DNA of 64,000 nt from Cyanobium usitatum str. Tous (GTDB lineage Bacteria; Cyanobacteriota; Cyanobacteriia; PCC-6307; Cyanobiaceae), in assembly GCF_003011885.1 (NCBI RefSeq), contig NZ_PXXO01000005.1, forward strand, positions 119,027-183,026. The letters are read 5' to 3'. A program made the position numbers and the translations under genes. The notes beneath the pieces are model-generated. The model saw nothing but the letters and a program-made list of their open reading frames with translations. It searched no databases and was not told the origin of the DNA. Position 1 is the first letter of the stretch. Each line of letters opens with the position of its first letter. Positions 53,701 to 62,221 of the stretch are shown here, in pieces.

Positions 53701-56700
53701 AGGCCAACGGCACCTACACCTATGTGGTCAACAACGCCAATTCAGCGGTCGACTCCCTCGATCCGGGCGCCTTCCTGAGTGAGTCCTTCAACTACACCGT
53801 CTCCGATGGTGCGCTTACGGATATCGGTGTTCTGACGATCACAATCACCGGAGCCAACGATGCGCCTGAGGCCGCTGATGACATCGGCAATGCCATCGAG
53901 GCCGGGGGTATCCGCAATGGCACCCCAGGCAGCAATGCCGTGGGCAACGTGATCAGCAACGACCTCGATGTGGACGCGGCGGATGGCAACAATCTCACAG
54001 GGCCGCCGCAGGGCACGATCACGGCCGTGCGCACGGGCGACAAGGAAGGAAGCGGCACCAGCGGTGTGGTGGGGACAGCACTCCAGGGTCTCTATGGCGC
54101 ACTGACGCTCAAGGCCGACGGTTCCTATGTGTATGTGGTTGACAACAGCCTCCTCGATGTGGATTCGCTCGACGCCGGATCCCGACTCCCACTGCGCGAC
54201 TTGTTCAACTACAGCCTGCTCGACCATCCCGGTGGTCTGATCGATACAGCGGTGCTGACCATCATCATCACCGGCGCCAACGATGCCCCCGTGGCGATCA
54301 ACGACACGGGCACGGCCCTGGAGGCCGGCGGCACCTTAAACGGCACGGCTGGCTCCAACGCCACCGGCAACGTGCTCCTGAACGACACGGACGTCGACGC
54401 CGGTGACACGCCGGCTCTGAATGGATCCGTGAGCGCCATCCGCACCGGCGCCGGCGAGGGCTCCGGCACGGCCGGGTCGGTGGGAACGGGCCTGGCAGGC
54501 CTGTATGGCACGCTCACGATTAATGCCAACGGCAGCTACATCTACGTGGTTGACAACAACAATCGGGCTGTTGATGCACTCGATCCGGGCGCCACTCTGA
54601 TCGAGAGCTTCAACTACACCGTGCGTGATCGTCCCGGTGGGCTAAGCTACATCGGGGTGCTCACCATCACCATCAACGGGGCTAATGACGCTCCGATTGC
54701 AAACAACGACACCGGCACAGCCGTTGAGGCAGGAGGCATATTGAACGGCACGGCTGGCCGCAATGCCAGTGGCAACGTGATCAGCAACGATCTTGATGTG
54801 GATGCGGCGGATGGGGCAAATCTGGTTGCCCCGCCGCTGGCCTCGGTGCTATCGATCCGCAGCGGCGACAAGGAAGGCCTTGGCAATGCCGGCAGCCTGG
54901 GAGCAGCGTTGGCCGGCGCCTACGGAAGCCTGACCCTCAACGCCAACGGCACCTACATTTATGAGGTGGACGATGCCAACTCCACGGTCGACGCGCTCAA
55001 CCCCGGCGATGTTCTGACGGAGACGTTTAATTACACGGTTCAGGACCATCCCGGCGGCCTCAGCGACACCGCCGTTCTGACCATCAACATCAACGGGGTT
55101 AATGATGCCCCGATGGCCAGCGATGATGCCGGCACCGCTATCGAGGCTGGCGGCATCAACAACAGCCTCGGCGAAGCCGATGCCACCGGCAATGTGCTGC
55201 TCAACGACACCGACGTTGACTCGAAAGACACCCCGGCCATCAACGGCACTGTCATAGCCATTCGGTTGGGAGCCAACGAGGGTTCAGGCACAGATGGAAC
55301 CCCTGATGGCAGTGGCGGTTTCGTGCTGGTGGGTAGCTTCGGCACCCTCAGGATCGCCGCCGACGGCACCTACACCTATGTGGTTGACAACGCCAACCCC
55401 ACAGTTGGTGCGCTCAACCCCGGCGATGTACTAACGGAGTCATTCAACTACTCGGTTCTCGATCATCCAGGCGGCCTCACGGACATCGCCATCCTGACGA
55501 TCACGATTGAAGGCGCTCAGGATGGCAATGCCACCGCCAACACCCTCATCGCCGGCGAAGCCGGCGGCGTGAACAACAGCTCCGGAGGGTTCGCAGGCCG
55601 CGGTGATCTGCTCGACAATCCCACCCTCCCGGCCGGGACCAGCGTGATCGCCATCCGTACGGGCGACACCCCTGGCTTAGGCGACGCAGGGAGTGTCGAT
55701 ACAGCCGGAAACTTGGTGCTCACGGGCCTCTACGGCACGCTGACCGTCAAGCCCAATGGCGATTCCACCTACAGGATCAACAACAGCAATCCTGTGGTTG
55801 ATGCGCTCGATCCGGGCGACACGCTGAGCGAGTTCTTCAATTACGACGTCAGCGACGGCAATGGCACGACCACAGCCGTGCTTACGGTGAACATCAGGGG
55901 CAAGAACGACACTCCTGTTGCCGCAGACGACAGCGGTACAGCCGTTGAGGCAGGGGGCACGCTGAACGGTACGGCCGGCAACGATGCCAGCGGCGATGTG
56001 ATCAGCAACGATCGCGATGTTGACGGAAACGACGGTGCCAACAGCGTGGCACCACCGTTGGCGACGATCACGGCCATCCGCCGTGGAGCCAAGGAAGGCG
56101 CGGGTCTCGCCGGTACGGCGATCCCAGGAGGAGGCTTCCAGCTTGTCGGCTTCTACGGCACCCTCACCATCGGAGCCAAGGGCGGCTACAGCTACGCGGT
56201 GAATAACAGCAACCGCATCGTCGATGAACTGGATGCCGGCGACTTCATCATCGAATCGTTCAACTACACGGTTCTCGATCACCCCAGCGGCCTGACTGAC
56301 ACCGCTGTTCTCAACATCCGCATCAACGGTGTCAATGATGCCCCCATCGCCAGCGACGACAGCGGTGCGGCCCTTGAAGCAGGCGGGGTTGCCAATGGCA
56401 CCGCCGGCAGCAATGCCACCGGCAACGTGCTCAGCAACGACACCGATATCGATCGCGACGACACACCTGCGCTCAACGGATCGGTTTCGGCGATTCGCAT
56501 CGGTGCCACGGAGGGTTCCGGCGCTGAAGGGACTACCGATGGAAGCGGTGGATTCGTTCTGACAGGCAGCTATGGAATCCTCACCATCCGTGCCAACGGC
56601 AGCTACACCTATGTGGTCAACAACAGCAATCCAAACGTTGATGCTCTCAGCCCGGGCCAGAGCCTCAGCGACGAGTTCAACTACACGGTGAGTGACCGCG

Positions 56701-59700
56701 GTGGCCTCACAGACATCGCACGGCTGACGATCAGGATCGACGGGGCCAATGATGCCCCGATCGCAGCCAATGACGCCGGCACGGCCGTGGAGGCAGGTGG
56801 AACATTGAATGGCACGGCCGGCAGCGATGCCAGGGGCAATGTGATCGAGAACGATAAAGATGTCGACAATAACGATGGCGCCAATCTGGTTGCACCACCT
56901 CTGGCCACGATCACGGCCATCCGCCGGGGTGCAAAGGAAGGTGTGGGTCTCGCCGGTACGGCCATCGCCGGAGGTGGCTTTGAGCTTGTTGGCTTCTACG
57001 GAACCCTCACCATCGCGGCCGGTGGCACCTACACCTATGTGGTGAACAACAGCAACCGCTTCGTCGAAGCACTGGATGCCGGCGACTTCATCATCGAATC
57101 GTTCAACTACACCGTTCTCGATCACCCCAGCGGCCTGACTGACACCGCGGGTCTCAACATCCGCATCAACGGTGTCAATGATGCACCCGTCTCCAGCGAC
57201 GACAGCGGCAGCGCCCTGGAAGCGGGCGGTGTGGCCAACGGCACGGCCGGCAGCATTGCTACCGGCAACGTACTAAGCAATGACACCGATGTGGATCGCG
57301 ACGACACCCCTGCCCTAAATGGAGTCGTCACAGCTATCCGAACCGGTGCCAGCGAAGGAGCCGGTACGGAGGGAACTCCCGATGGCGCTGGAGCTTTTGT
57401 GGTTCGTGGGGCCTACGGCACGCTCACCATCAATACCAATGGCACTTACACCTACGTCGTCGACAATTCCAACCCACTGGTGGATGCGCTCAGCCCCGGC
57501 GACAGCCTGCAGGAAGCGTTTAACTACACGGTCGTAGACCTCGGCGGCCTCACCGACATCGGCGTGCTGCGCATCACCATCGATGGGGCAAATGATGCCC
57601 CGATCGCACGCAACGACACGGGCGCCGCCATCGAGGCGGGTGGTACCAACAACGGCACGCCGGGCATCAACCCCAGCGGCAATGTGCTTACCAACGACAG
57701 TGACGTCGATCGCAACGACACACCCTTGCCCAGCAAGGGCACCGTCACCAGCGTTCGCACTGGTTCCAAGGAGGGCTCCGGTGTCGCTGGCGCGCCCGAT
57801 GGCAGTGCAGGCTTTGTGCTGGTTGGCACCTACGGCACCCTACGGATCACCGCCAACGGCAGCTACACCTACACCGTCGACAACAGCAACCCGGCGGTGG
57901 ACGGGATGGACGCAGGGGACCAACTCACTGAAACGTTCAACTACAGCGTGCGCGACACCGGTGGGTTCACGGATGTCGCTCTGCTCACGGTTACCATCAA
58001 GGGGGCCAATGATGCTCCGGTCAGCGCCAACGACACCGGCACCGCCATCGAGGCTGGGGGCACTCTCAACGGCACACCCGGCGCCGACGCCAGCGGCAAT
58101 GTGCTGACGAACGACACCGATGTGGATCGCTCCGACACCCCTTCTCTGAACGGAACGATCACGGCCATCCGGCTGGGCGCCACGGAAGGCCTTGGCAACG
58201 CCGGGGTAGTTGGCAGCAGCCCCCTTCAAGGGCTTTACGGCTCCCTCACGATCGACAGCAACGGCAATTACCGCTACGTGATCGACAACGCCAATCCCAC
58301 GGTGGAGGCCCTAAATGCGGGCGACCTGCTCAGCGAGTCGTTCAATTACACCGTGACCGACAGCGGCGGCCTCACCGACACCGCCGTGCTGACGATCACG
58401 ATCCGGGGCAGCAACGACGCCCCCGTGGCCAGCGACGACAGCGGCATTGCCAAGGAGGCCGGGGGGATCAACAACAGCAGTGGCGGAGCCGTCGCCAGCG
58501 GCAACGTGCTGGCCAACGACACCGATGTTGACAGCAAGGACACCCCGCCCATCAACGGCAAGGTCACCGCCATCAGCGCCGGCGCGGTGGAAGGGTCGGG
58601 CACGGCCGGCAGCGTTGGTACCGCTCTTCAGGGGCAGTACGGCAGCTTGCTGATCAATGCCAATGGCAGCTTCACCTACGTGGTGAACAACAGCGACCCG
58701 ACGGTGGAACGACTGAACCAAGGCGACAGTCTCACCGAATTCTTCAACTACACCGTTCTGGACCACAGTGGTGGACTCACGGACATCGCTGTTCTGAGCA
58801 TCACGGTTGAGGGAACCAACGACAACCCGAATGCCAGTGATGACTACATCGGCCGGTTGACCTCCGGCCAGAGCGGCACCATTCGCGTGATCGCCAACGA
58901 CACCGACATCGATTCCAGGCTGGTGCCGAGCACGATCAAGATCGAGGGAACGGCGAATCCAGGCGAACCGCTTGTTGTTCCTGGCCAGGGCACCTGGAGT
59001 GTGGACCCTGACAATGGCGACATCACCTTCACACCCGAGACAGGTGTCACCACAAACCCAACCCCGATCAAATACACCGTCCAGGACGAACAGGGCGCCA
59101 CCAGCAACCCAGCCACTGTCTTTATTGGCTACGACAGCCAATCGGTGGGGCCCGAACCGCCCATTCCCGTCACCGAAGCGAAGCCAGTCAACCTGTTTTT
59201 GCTTCTCGACAACTCCACCTCCATGCAGGGGCTCGACCCCACAGGCGTCAACCGTCTGGAGGCGCAGAACCGGCTGGCCTTTTATTACGGCCTCAATCCT
59301 GTCTTTGAGAATGCTGGCTACATCTTCAAGAAAGGTGATCAATTCGGCTTCAATGGCGATGTCACACTCACCCCCAGCCAGAACCTGGCCACCGAAATCC
59401 TCAGCTGGGAGCTGATTGACAATCCATTCGACAACAAGACAGCCCAGACGGTTACCATCCACACGATCGATTTCAGCTACCTGGTCACCCACACCAAAAC
59501 GGTGATCAACAGCAGCACCACAGCAGAGGGTGTCACTCTGGCCAGCGATGTTCTGGCAACGACCACACCCGACAAGCAATACGGCAACAGCACCAGCGGC
59601 GATTGGATCGCGCGAGGCCTACCTGCACCCGGCAACCTTGATGCCTACACAGCCCCGGGCACTCCCGGCAACCGCTATAGCGGCACTGAAATGCTGGGGG

Positions 59701-60191
59701 CGCTCACGGCGCTCAAGGACTTACTGAACGACGAAATCACCTCGGTGACCACCGACACCCGCACCTACGTGGGGCTGATCACCGACGGTCGTCCGGAGCG
59801 GCGTCCCTGGTGGGACAACCGGCCCGAATTCGGCCAAGGCTGGAGCGGCGTCAATGTGGCCCTGCCCACCGATGCAGATCTGGGCGGGGATCCGATCATC
59901 TCTTCAGGCCTGCGCTATTTGAGCAACGGCACGCCGATCAAAGTGCCCACGGCCAATGGTGTGGACATTTGGGGCCAGAACCAACGGGAGCTCAATGCAG
60001 CGCTCGACCGCACCGCAGCGGCAAGCGGCAGTCCGGACAGCGTCAAGGTGATCAGCGTGGGCCTGGGAGATGGAGGTATCTCCGATTGGAGTGCGATCTA
60101 CTCCGACCTGTTCAACAACCAGACCTTCAACAACCAGGCCGGGGGCTGGGGTTATCAGGTAGTCACTCCGAACATCCAGCTGCAGAGCTGA
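47796..60191 (+). CDS. Giant DUF11-like/VCBS-repeat/VWA protein (4131 residues)
   Basis: A 12.4 kb single frame starting at GTG 47796. Domains: 1-140 N-terminal beta domain; about 150-1610 repeated DUF11/isopeptide-type Ig modules (VQAGDTLTYTVTVSN, GTALTNTAQVTYTSLPGTG); about 1619-3674 fifteen VCBS repeats (NDAPVAxNDTGTAxEAGG, NVxxNDTDVD, SFNYTVxDxxGLTDxAVLTI); about 3675-3790 a cadherin-like module; about 3797-4131 a von Willebrand A domain with the MIDAS motif DNSTS. No signal peptide and no RTX array are present. It is probably an exported adhesin with a metal-dependent C-terminal head. Its partner may be the divergent outer membrane protein. Confidence 0.9.
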   Translation: MATASPVIGLSPAPLSLLYGDTGSLRLTFDETAATGFSPWLELQVTAPSNNLSFGAASWAGLTLTTQTYTFTRSGTSGPYTLINPITGVTLTSATPDTLLIWQLPVGSYVASAPELVVDLPVTVKPTTPTLGPVTLRAGGGYALGTDPLNNPLTDSPISAPNVAGQVVPTPLTFSKSSNLAESETVTGPNFSSFWRLSANIADGAQLNNLVLSDTLPNDLNLLAINPSLKLAGTLTQQPVGNPTATGNNQIVINYGGPTTGTTSPEEAAAQINFYVPNTLDPTTGGAIIYTNTATATTSWGNAPSGSVNLNIAASDTITARALAIQKAASTSQVVPGGSVSFTLFFQISDYFAFGDLIVKDLLGDGLTYTPGSARINLQEQGVSRSGNGPAAFDSAYISYLPDFAGSGVDGKDNLSFDLSGWLKSVGDDGILQGGRVFSTTAGATGGSITFTASVDDAYVAPKAAGQNIKAGDRLVNDVSLQGDIQRQFLGGFLDTNRQVIDSSSVNLNVADIGSAKTVVARNGQALGSGPLVLTPGDTVTYRIKVTFPTGDIQGFNLNDYLPTPVYNVDGEASGGANPTAFEFFSNGATVSVPGSLPPAGSFSYGSQHNAPQLAGNVLQTGPGVNDLKATIANTSDTSNKATTVDLYYTVTVTGAAISDRLPITNIASASTVDSNGVSRPTQVSAVTGEVLAPNLKIRKGIVVTSRDSLTGAQGVTYSPALNTAGATFPASIGTVPFTGTVSSGGISVAGGNGSTGAVNNGALDSNVTGLDAGDTVRFVVVIENIGTSYRGAFNVQLRDELPPGLSFTPGSLRIVDGSGALIGYTKPDGMPASQADIFSATGVRLSDPGPTLPDANGVGGGAIDGYNASSGRNIAVVTFDTTVDPGAYGQLVGGKLTNVGVLEDYTNVPAGGTGYLPGSTKLIDNASVALRDATVSKTIVSTSEASTSGSNVAIGEIVRYRLQVTVPEGNLTNFKLEDSLPAGISFLNDGTASRPVFSSGVSPSLTPSTPVISGSKLTWDFGTLTNSDRNNSVDDTVAVEFNALVTNTSGNINGKKLKNTATANYTGGSGSGSETVYVVEPRISITKAVSPTSNVQAGDTLTYTVTVSNADGHADAFDLVLNDALGNLGNNFNLQSVTLPSTLPLGTSSVINNSITSKPSAADGDRIDLKIDRLNYGQSFSFTYTGVVMTSVQPGTTLTNTANVTYTGLPGTGTPNGTGGNTTGSTTPGGSGAENGERNGSGGVNNYSKNASQSVVSQALGPIKSTRLTSEAHTSGNGVAIGEIVRFRLQTSIPQGTIGNTSFVDNLPTGLTFLNDNTASLAFVSTNPADLTWSLGSISPYYLPSAGNNNTVIPTARFAPTVTGQALTWSLGQIVNLNAVDAQIESVIVEFNAIVANVAGNQAGVTLTNSFIASAGISGSAIQSTATATPLSVLEPSLQTDKTVAIQKTGVAANANATPGDTLNYTVTIRNTGTAKAFNLVIDDNLDALGINFDLTGPPTIVLSQPGAPAATDNSIVSGSDGLVDRISVLVPELEINQSVTITYAGVLTAALLPGTALTNTAQVTYTSLPGTGTPTGSGGNSTGSTTPGGSGATLGERNGDGGVNDYLSSKTLILVANRPPVAVNDTGTAVEAGGTANTTAGSNASGNLLTNDTDPDPADNPLTSKGKVTSFRTGSAEGSGTAGSLGSPLLGTYGQLTVNADGTYTYVVDNRNALVDALDPGARLSESFNYTVSDGALSDIGVILITIQGANDAPVAANDTGTVVEAGGTPGAAGTGNVISNDRDIDNRDGNNLVAPPEGTVVAVRTGAKEGAGSAGTVGAALKGLYGSLTLSANGAYTYVLDNTNSTVDALNPGDTISESFNYTLLDHRDGLNDIAVLTITILGRNDAPVAVNDAGSALEAGGISNGTPGANAIGNVLTNDTDVDSSDTPALNGFVESFRTGATEGLGTAGTIGAPLQGLYGSITFQANGTYTYVVNNANSAVDSLDPGAFLSESFNYTVSDGALTDIGVLTITITGANDAPEAADDIGNAIEAGGIRNGTPGSNAVGNVISNDLDVDAADGNNLTGPPQGTITAVRTGDKEGSGTSGVVGTALQGLYGALTLKADGSYVYVVDNSLLDVDSLDAGSRLPLRDLFNYSLLDHPGGLIDTAVLTIIITGANDAPVAINDTGTALEAGGTLNGTAGSNATGNVLLNDTDVDAGDTPALNGSVSAIRTGAGEGSGTAGSVGTGLAGLYGTLTINANGSYIYVVDNNNRAVDALDPGATLIESFNYTVRDRPGGLSYIGVLTITINGANDAPIANNDTGTAVEAGGILNGTAGRNASGNVISNDLDVDAADGANLVAPPLASVLSIRSGDKEGLGNAGSLGAALAGAYGSLTLNANGTYIYEVDDANSTVDALNPGDVLTETFNYTVQDHPGGLSDTAVLTININGVNDAPMASDDAGTAIEAGGINNSLGEADATGNVLLNDTDVDSKDTPAINGTVIAIRLGANEGSGTDGTPDGSGGFVLVGSFGTLRIAADGTYTYVVDNANPTVGALNPGDVLTESFNYSVLDHPGGLTDIAILTITIEGAQDGNATANTLIAGEAGGVNNSSGGFAGRGDLLDNPTLPAGTSVIAIRTGDTPGLGDAGSVDTAGNLVLTGLYGTLTVKPNGDSTYRINNSNPVVDALDPGDTLSEFFNYDVSDGNGTTTAVLTVNIRGKNDTPVAADDSGTAVEAGGTLNGTAGNDASGDVISNDRDVDGNDGANSVAPPLATITAIRRGAKEGAGLAGTAIPGGGFQLVGFYGTLTIGAKGGYSYAVNNSNRIVDELDAGDFIIESFNYTVLDHPSGLTDTAVLNIRINGVNDAPIASDDSGAALEAGGVANGTAGSNATGNVLSNDTDIDRDDTPALNGSVSAIRIGATEGSGAEGTTDGSGGFVLTGSYGILTIRANGSYTYVVNNSNPNVDALSPGQSLSDEFNYTVSDRGGLTDIARLTIRIDGANDAPIAANDAGTAVEAGGTLNGTAGSDARGNVIENDKDVDNNDGANLVAPPLATITAIRRGAKEGVGLAGTAIAGGGFELVGFYGTLTIAAGGTYTYVVNNSNRFVEALDAGDFIIESFNYTVLDHPSGLTDTAGLNIRINGVNDAPVSSDDSGSALEAGGVANGTAGSIATGNVLSNDTDVDRDDTPALNGVVTAIRTGASEGAGTEGTPDGAGAFVVRGAYGTLTINTNGTYTYVVDNSNPLVDALSPGDSLQEAFNYTVVDLGGLTDIGVLRITIDGANDAPIARNDTGAAIEAGGTNNGTPGINPSGNVLTNDSDVDRNDTPLPSKGTVTSVRTGSKEGSGVAGAPDGSAGFVLVGTYGTLRITANGSYTYTVDNSNPAVDGMDAGDQLTETFNYSVRDTGGFTDVALLTVTIKGANDAPVSANDTGTAIEAGGTLNGTPGADASGNVLTNDTDVDRSDTPSLNGTITAIRLGATEGLGNAGVVGSSPLQGLYGSLTIDSNGNYRYVIDNANPTVEALNAGDLLSESFNYTVTDSGGLTDTAVLTITIRGSNDAPVASDDSGIAKEAGGINNSSGGAVASGNVLANDTDVDSKDTPPINGKVTAISAGAVEGSGTAGSVGTALQGQYGSLLINANGSFTYVVNNSDPTVERLNQGDSLTEFFNYTVLDHSGGLTDIAVLSITVEGTNDNPNASDDYIGRLTSGQSGTIRVIANDTDIDSRLVPSTIKIEGTANPGEPLVVPGQGTWSVDPDNGDITFTPETGVTTNPTPIKYTVQDEQGATSNPATVFIGYDSQSVGPEPPIPVTEAKPVNLFLLLDNSTSMQGLDPTGVNRLEAQNRLAFYYGLNPVFENAGYIFKKGDQFGFNGDVTLTPSQNLATEILSWELIDNPFDNKTAQTVTIHTIDFSYLVTHTKTVINSSTTAEGVTLASDVLATTTPDKQYGNSTSGDWIARGLPAPGNLDAYTAPGTPGNRYSGTEMLGALTALKDLLNDEITSVTTDTRTYVGLITDGRPERRPWWDNRPEFGQGWSGVNVALPTDADLGGDPIISSGLRYLSNGTPIKVPTANGVDIWGQNQRELNAALDRTAAASGSPDSVKVISVGLGDGGISDWSAIYSDLFNNQTFNNQAGGWGYQVVTPNIQLQS
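52650..58815 (+). repeat. Fifteen VCBS repeats of about 137 codons
   Basis: Each repeat begins around AND-APVAxNDTG-EAGG and ends in LTI-x-I-x-G. Two forms occur: type A with DVDxxDGxNLVAPP and type B with DVDxxDTPALNG. Order by eye: B-like, A, B, A, B, A, B, a divergent unit (55520-55900), A, B, A, B, B, B, B. The A-B pair near 55910-56750 and the next pair near 56750-57590 are strikingly similar, with a period close to 840 bases, indicating recent duplication of a dimer. Confidence 0.88.
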
Positions 60192-60275
60192 ACCCAACCC
60201 CTGCACCAGCGCGAAGCGATAGCCCGGCTGGATCACCAGTTTCACCGGGCCGCAGTGGGTCTGTAGCCAACTCGT

Positions 60276-60611
60276 TCAGCGGCGAACGTAGGTGCGGCCT
60301 TCGGGTCCGCGAACAGCTGCCCCGCCGTTAGGACCACGCACAGCAGCCGCACCCTCGGGGCCACGGACGGCAGCGCCACCATTAGGGCCGCGCACGGCAG
60401 CAGCGCCAGGGGCCACTACCGCACGAGGGGCGACGACGGGGGCAACGACAACTGGGGCAACAACAACGGGTGCAGCAACCACACCCCGAGCGACACAGTT
60501 CCCCAAGGGGCCCCTGATGAAGCCGATCCCACACAACTCACTGGCGGAGGAGGGCACCGCCGCAAGGGTGAGGGCACCTCCAAAGACGGCGGCCAGGAAA
60601 GTGTTTTTCAT
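60276..60611 (-). CDS. Small secreted repeat protein
   Basis: A 111-residue protein with a clear signal peptide (KNTFLAAVFGGALTLAAVPSSA), a short Cys-containing segment (ELCGIGFIRGPLGNCV), then low complexity: Val-Val-Ala-Pro runs and four alternating units AAVRGPNGG / AAVRGPEG. It ends TYVRR. The pattern suggests an extracellular or cell-wall-associated extended protein. It converges on the giant VWA gene (84-base gap). No known family; a real gene is supported by the signal peptide and the even repeat spacing. Confidence 0.62.
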   Translation of the reverse strand: MKNTFLAAVFGGALTLAAVPSSASELCGIGFIRGPLGNCVARGVVAAPVVVAPVVVAPVVAPRAVVAPGAAAVRGPNGGAAVRGPEGAAAVRGPNGGAAVRGPEGRTYVRR

Positions 60612-60825
60612 GAAGGCTGCTCAGGTGGGGGGTTGGTTCATTCATGGCCATCGGGTCACTGTCGTGCTCAAGGAAGGTGAACTCGGCACTTGACACTCCA
60701 GGCGGTTGCCGAATGGCTTCACCATTGGGGCGAGTGAAGGACATCGCCAAGCGAGCACTTGAACGGATGCGGATTGTGGCGTGAGGGGCGCTAGCGGTGG
60801 AGTTGCCGGGTGCCCCTAGTGCCTG

Positions 60826-61284
60826 TTAGTCAGACCCGTTGCCAGGCTTGTCATCGTCATCGTCATCCCGCTTGTCGTCGTAGCCACCGAGGCTCCGGAA
60901 CATCAGGCCGCCACCCGCCGCGATCATCACGATGTAGGTGGCAAGTGCCCAGAGAGTGGTGGGCATGAAGGTGAGGCGGATGCTGTTGAGCACTCCGACT
61001 CCTAAGGCAGCCACAGATCCCCAGACGAGCAGGTTGGCCCAGCGCTTATAGGCGCAGGTGAACAGTAGGCAGACGCCAATGCCCAGCGGAATCATGAGCA
61101 GCCCCATGCCAGGGGTGCCGATGGGGAACATGGAGCCACCGCCGCCGTAGCGCCCCCAGCCTCCACCGCGATAGGTGAGGGCCGAGCTGGCCATCACCTG
61201 ATTGGCAAGCAGGAAGATGCCGCCTCCGAAGAGGGAGCCCCCGGCTATGAATTGGATGAAGTCGTTGGTGGGATTGCGGGCCAT
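60826..61284 (-). CDS. Membrane protein of unknown function with acidic tail
   Basis: A 152-residue protein with about four hydrophobic spans (FIAGGSLFGGGIFLLANQV, LLMIPLGIGVCLLFTCAY, LLVWGSVAALGVGVLNSI, LATYIVMIAAGGGLMF). A Gly/Tyr-rich loop (YRGGGWGRYGGGG) lies between the first two, and the C-terminus has a run of Asp and Lys (DDKRDDDDDDKPG). The family is not recognised. It is the only leftward gene between the secreted repeat protein and the relics near 61.6 kb. Confidence 0.62.
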   Translation of the reverse strand: MARNPTNDFIQFIAGGSLFGGGIFLLANQVMASSALTYRGGGWGRYGGGGSMFPIGTPGMGLLMIPLGIGVCLLFTCAYKRWANLLVWGSVAALGVGVLNSIRLTFMPTTLWALATYIVMIAAGGGLMFRSLGGYDDKRDDDDDDKPGNGSD

Positions 61285-61598
61285 GACTTGGGAGGCGTGA
61301 TTTCAGGTTGGTGCTGGTTTAATCCAATTTCATCCCCTACATGGGGGGACGAAGCGATTAGTCATCGCGGCGCGACTGCACTCCTGGCGTGGTGATGCCA
61401 GAGCAACTCCCACCCAGGACCGCAATGCCCCAATTTGCCATGTTTGTCGCTGCCGGTGCTGGCTTCGGCATTGAGATGGTGCAGGCACTGGATGTTGCCC
61501 ACGCTCAAGACATCGCCGAGCTCCGTATCCGACGGGTCTGTCGGCAGTGCCGGCTGAGCTGCTCGACGGCTAGGACCAGCAGCAGCTGGTGAGATGGC
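61285..61598. other. Intergenic, no firm gene
   Basis: A forward frame from about 61389 to 61592 encodes a Cys/Arg-rich translation with a hydrophobic middle; it shows no family features and is not called. The final bases (from about 61590) belong to the sequence shared with the decayed paralogue near 224-470. Confidence 0.4.
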
Positions 61599-61811
61599 TC
61601 AAGGGGGAGGGGTGAGCTGTGGGGAGCCAGGGAGTTCCTCGCTTAAGACCTCGATTCGGTAGTACTCACGGTCGTCTGAGCAGCAGATATCGGCGTAGTA
61701 ACTCTCAACCACCGCATAGGCCGCGTCGTAGCTGTCGAACACCTGACCGGCGATGCCGTCGCTGATGCCGTCGTCGCGTCTGATCAGGTAGCTGCCCATG
61801 GCATCTGTCAC
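61599..61811 (-). CDS. Small protein of unknown function, intact paralogue of 162-443
   Basis: A 70-residue protein: SYLIRRDDGISDGIAGQVFD, then AAYAVVESYYADICCSDDRE and YYRIEVLSEE. It has a two-Cys CCSD motif and an aromatic-rich core. The reading frame is supported by a paralogue at the other end of the window that keeps the same protein sequence apart from one nonsense codon. Substitutions between the copies are mostly conservative, indicating that the protein was once under selection. No known family. Confidence 0.6.
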   Translation of the reverse strand: MTDAMGSYLIRRDDGISDGIAGQVFDSYDAAYAVVESYYADICCSDDREYYRIEVLSEELPGSPQLTPPP

Positions 61812-61951
61812 TCGACGTGCTTAAACATCTACGCCAGAGCCCCACCTGAATCGACGAAGTACATCAGGCATACGCTCCAACTCTTGGGATCCAAGCCTGC
61901 TTGCCCATCCAACAAGGTGCTAGCTCTGACGTAATAGCACCGTTTGTGTCT

Positions 61952-62221
61952 CTAGCGCGCAGGCTTGTTGGGCAGGCCGCCATTGCAGAAGTTGGCCGCA
62001 ATGGCTGTGCGGTCGCCACCTTTGACGCGGGGACTTGTGCGCTCCAGCCACGCCAACCCAGCATCGAAGCACTGATTCCAGCGGGAGGACTGGCCAGCAA
62101 TGGGACCAAGCGATATGGCAATCGAGACTGAGCTCGCTGTGGCGACTAAAGCCAGAAGCGGGAACAGGTGAGCATTGATCATTTCCCGAACGCTGAGTTT
62201 CCGTCCGTCGTGATCAGCCAT
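61952..62221 (-). CDS. Small membrane-anchored protein conserved in picocyanobacteria
   Basis: An 89-residue protein starting at ATG 62219-62221. It has a short polar start, one hydrophobic span (LFPLLALVATASSVSIAISL), then a small domain with two Cys: SRWNQCFDAGLAWLE and GGDRTAIAANFCNGG. I recall similar Trp-Asn-Gln-Cys-Phe / Asn-Phe-Cys-Asn-Gly proteins of unknown function in Synechococcus and Prochlorococcus. The anchored domain is probably on the outer face, where the two Cys could form a disulfide. A longer upstream start is less likely. Confidence 0.6.
   Translation of the reverse strand: MADHDGRKLSVREMINAHLFPLLALVATASSVSIAISLGPIAGQSSRWNQCFDAGLAWLERTSPRVKGGDRTAIAANFCNGGLPNKPAR

Noticed and set aside
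52650..58815. Regularly repeated DNA that could be mistaken for a CRISPR array
   Set aside because: The period is about 410 bases, repeats diverge at third codon positions and stay in frame, so this is a protein repeat. No CRISPR-like 25-40 base repeats with unique spacers were seen in the window.
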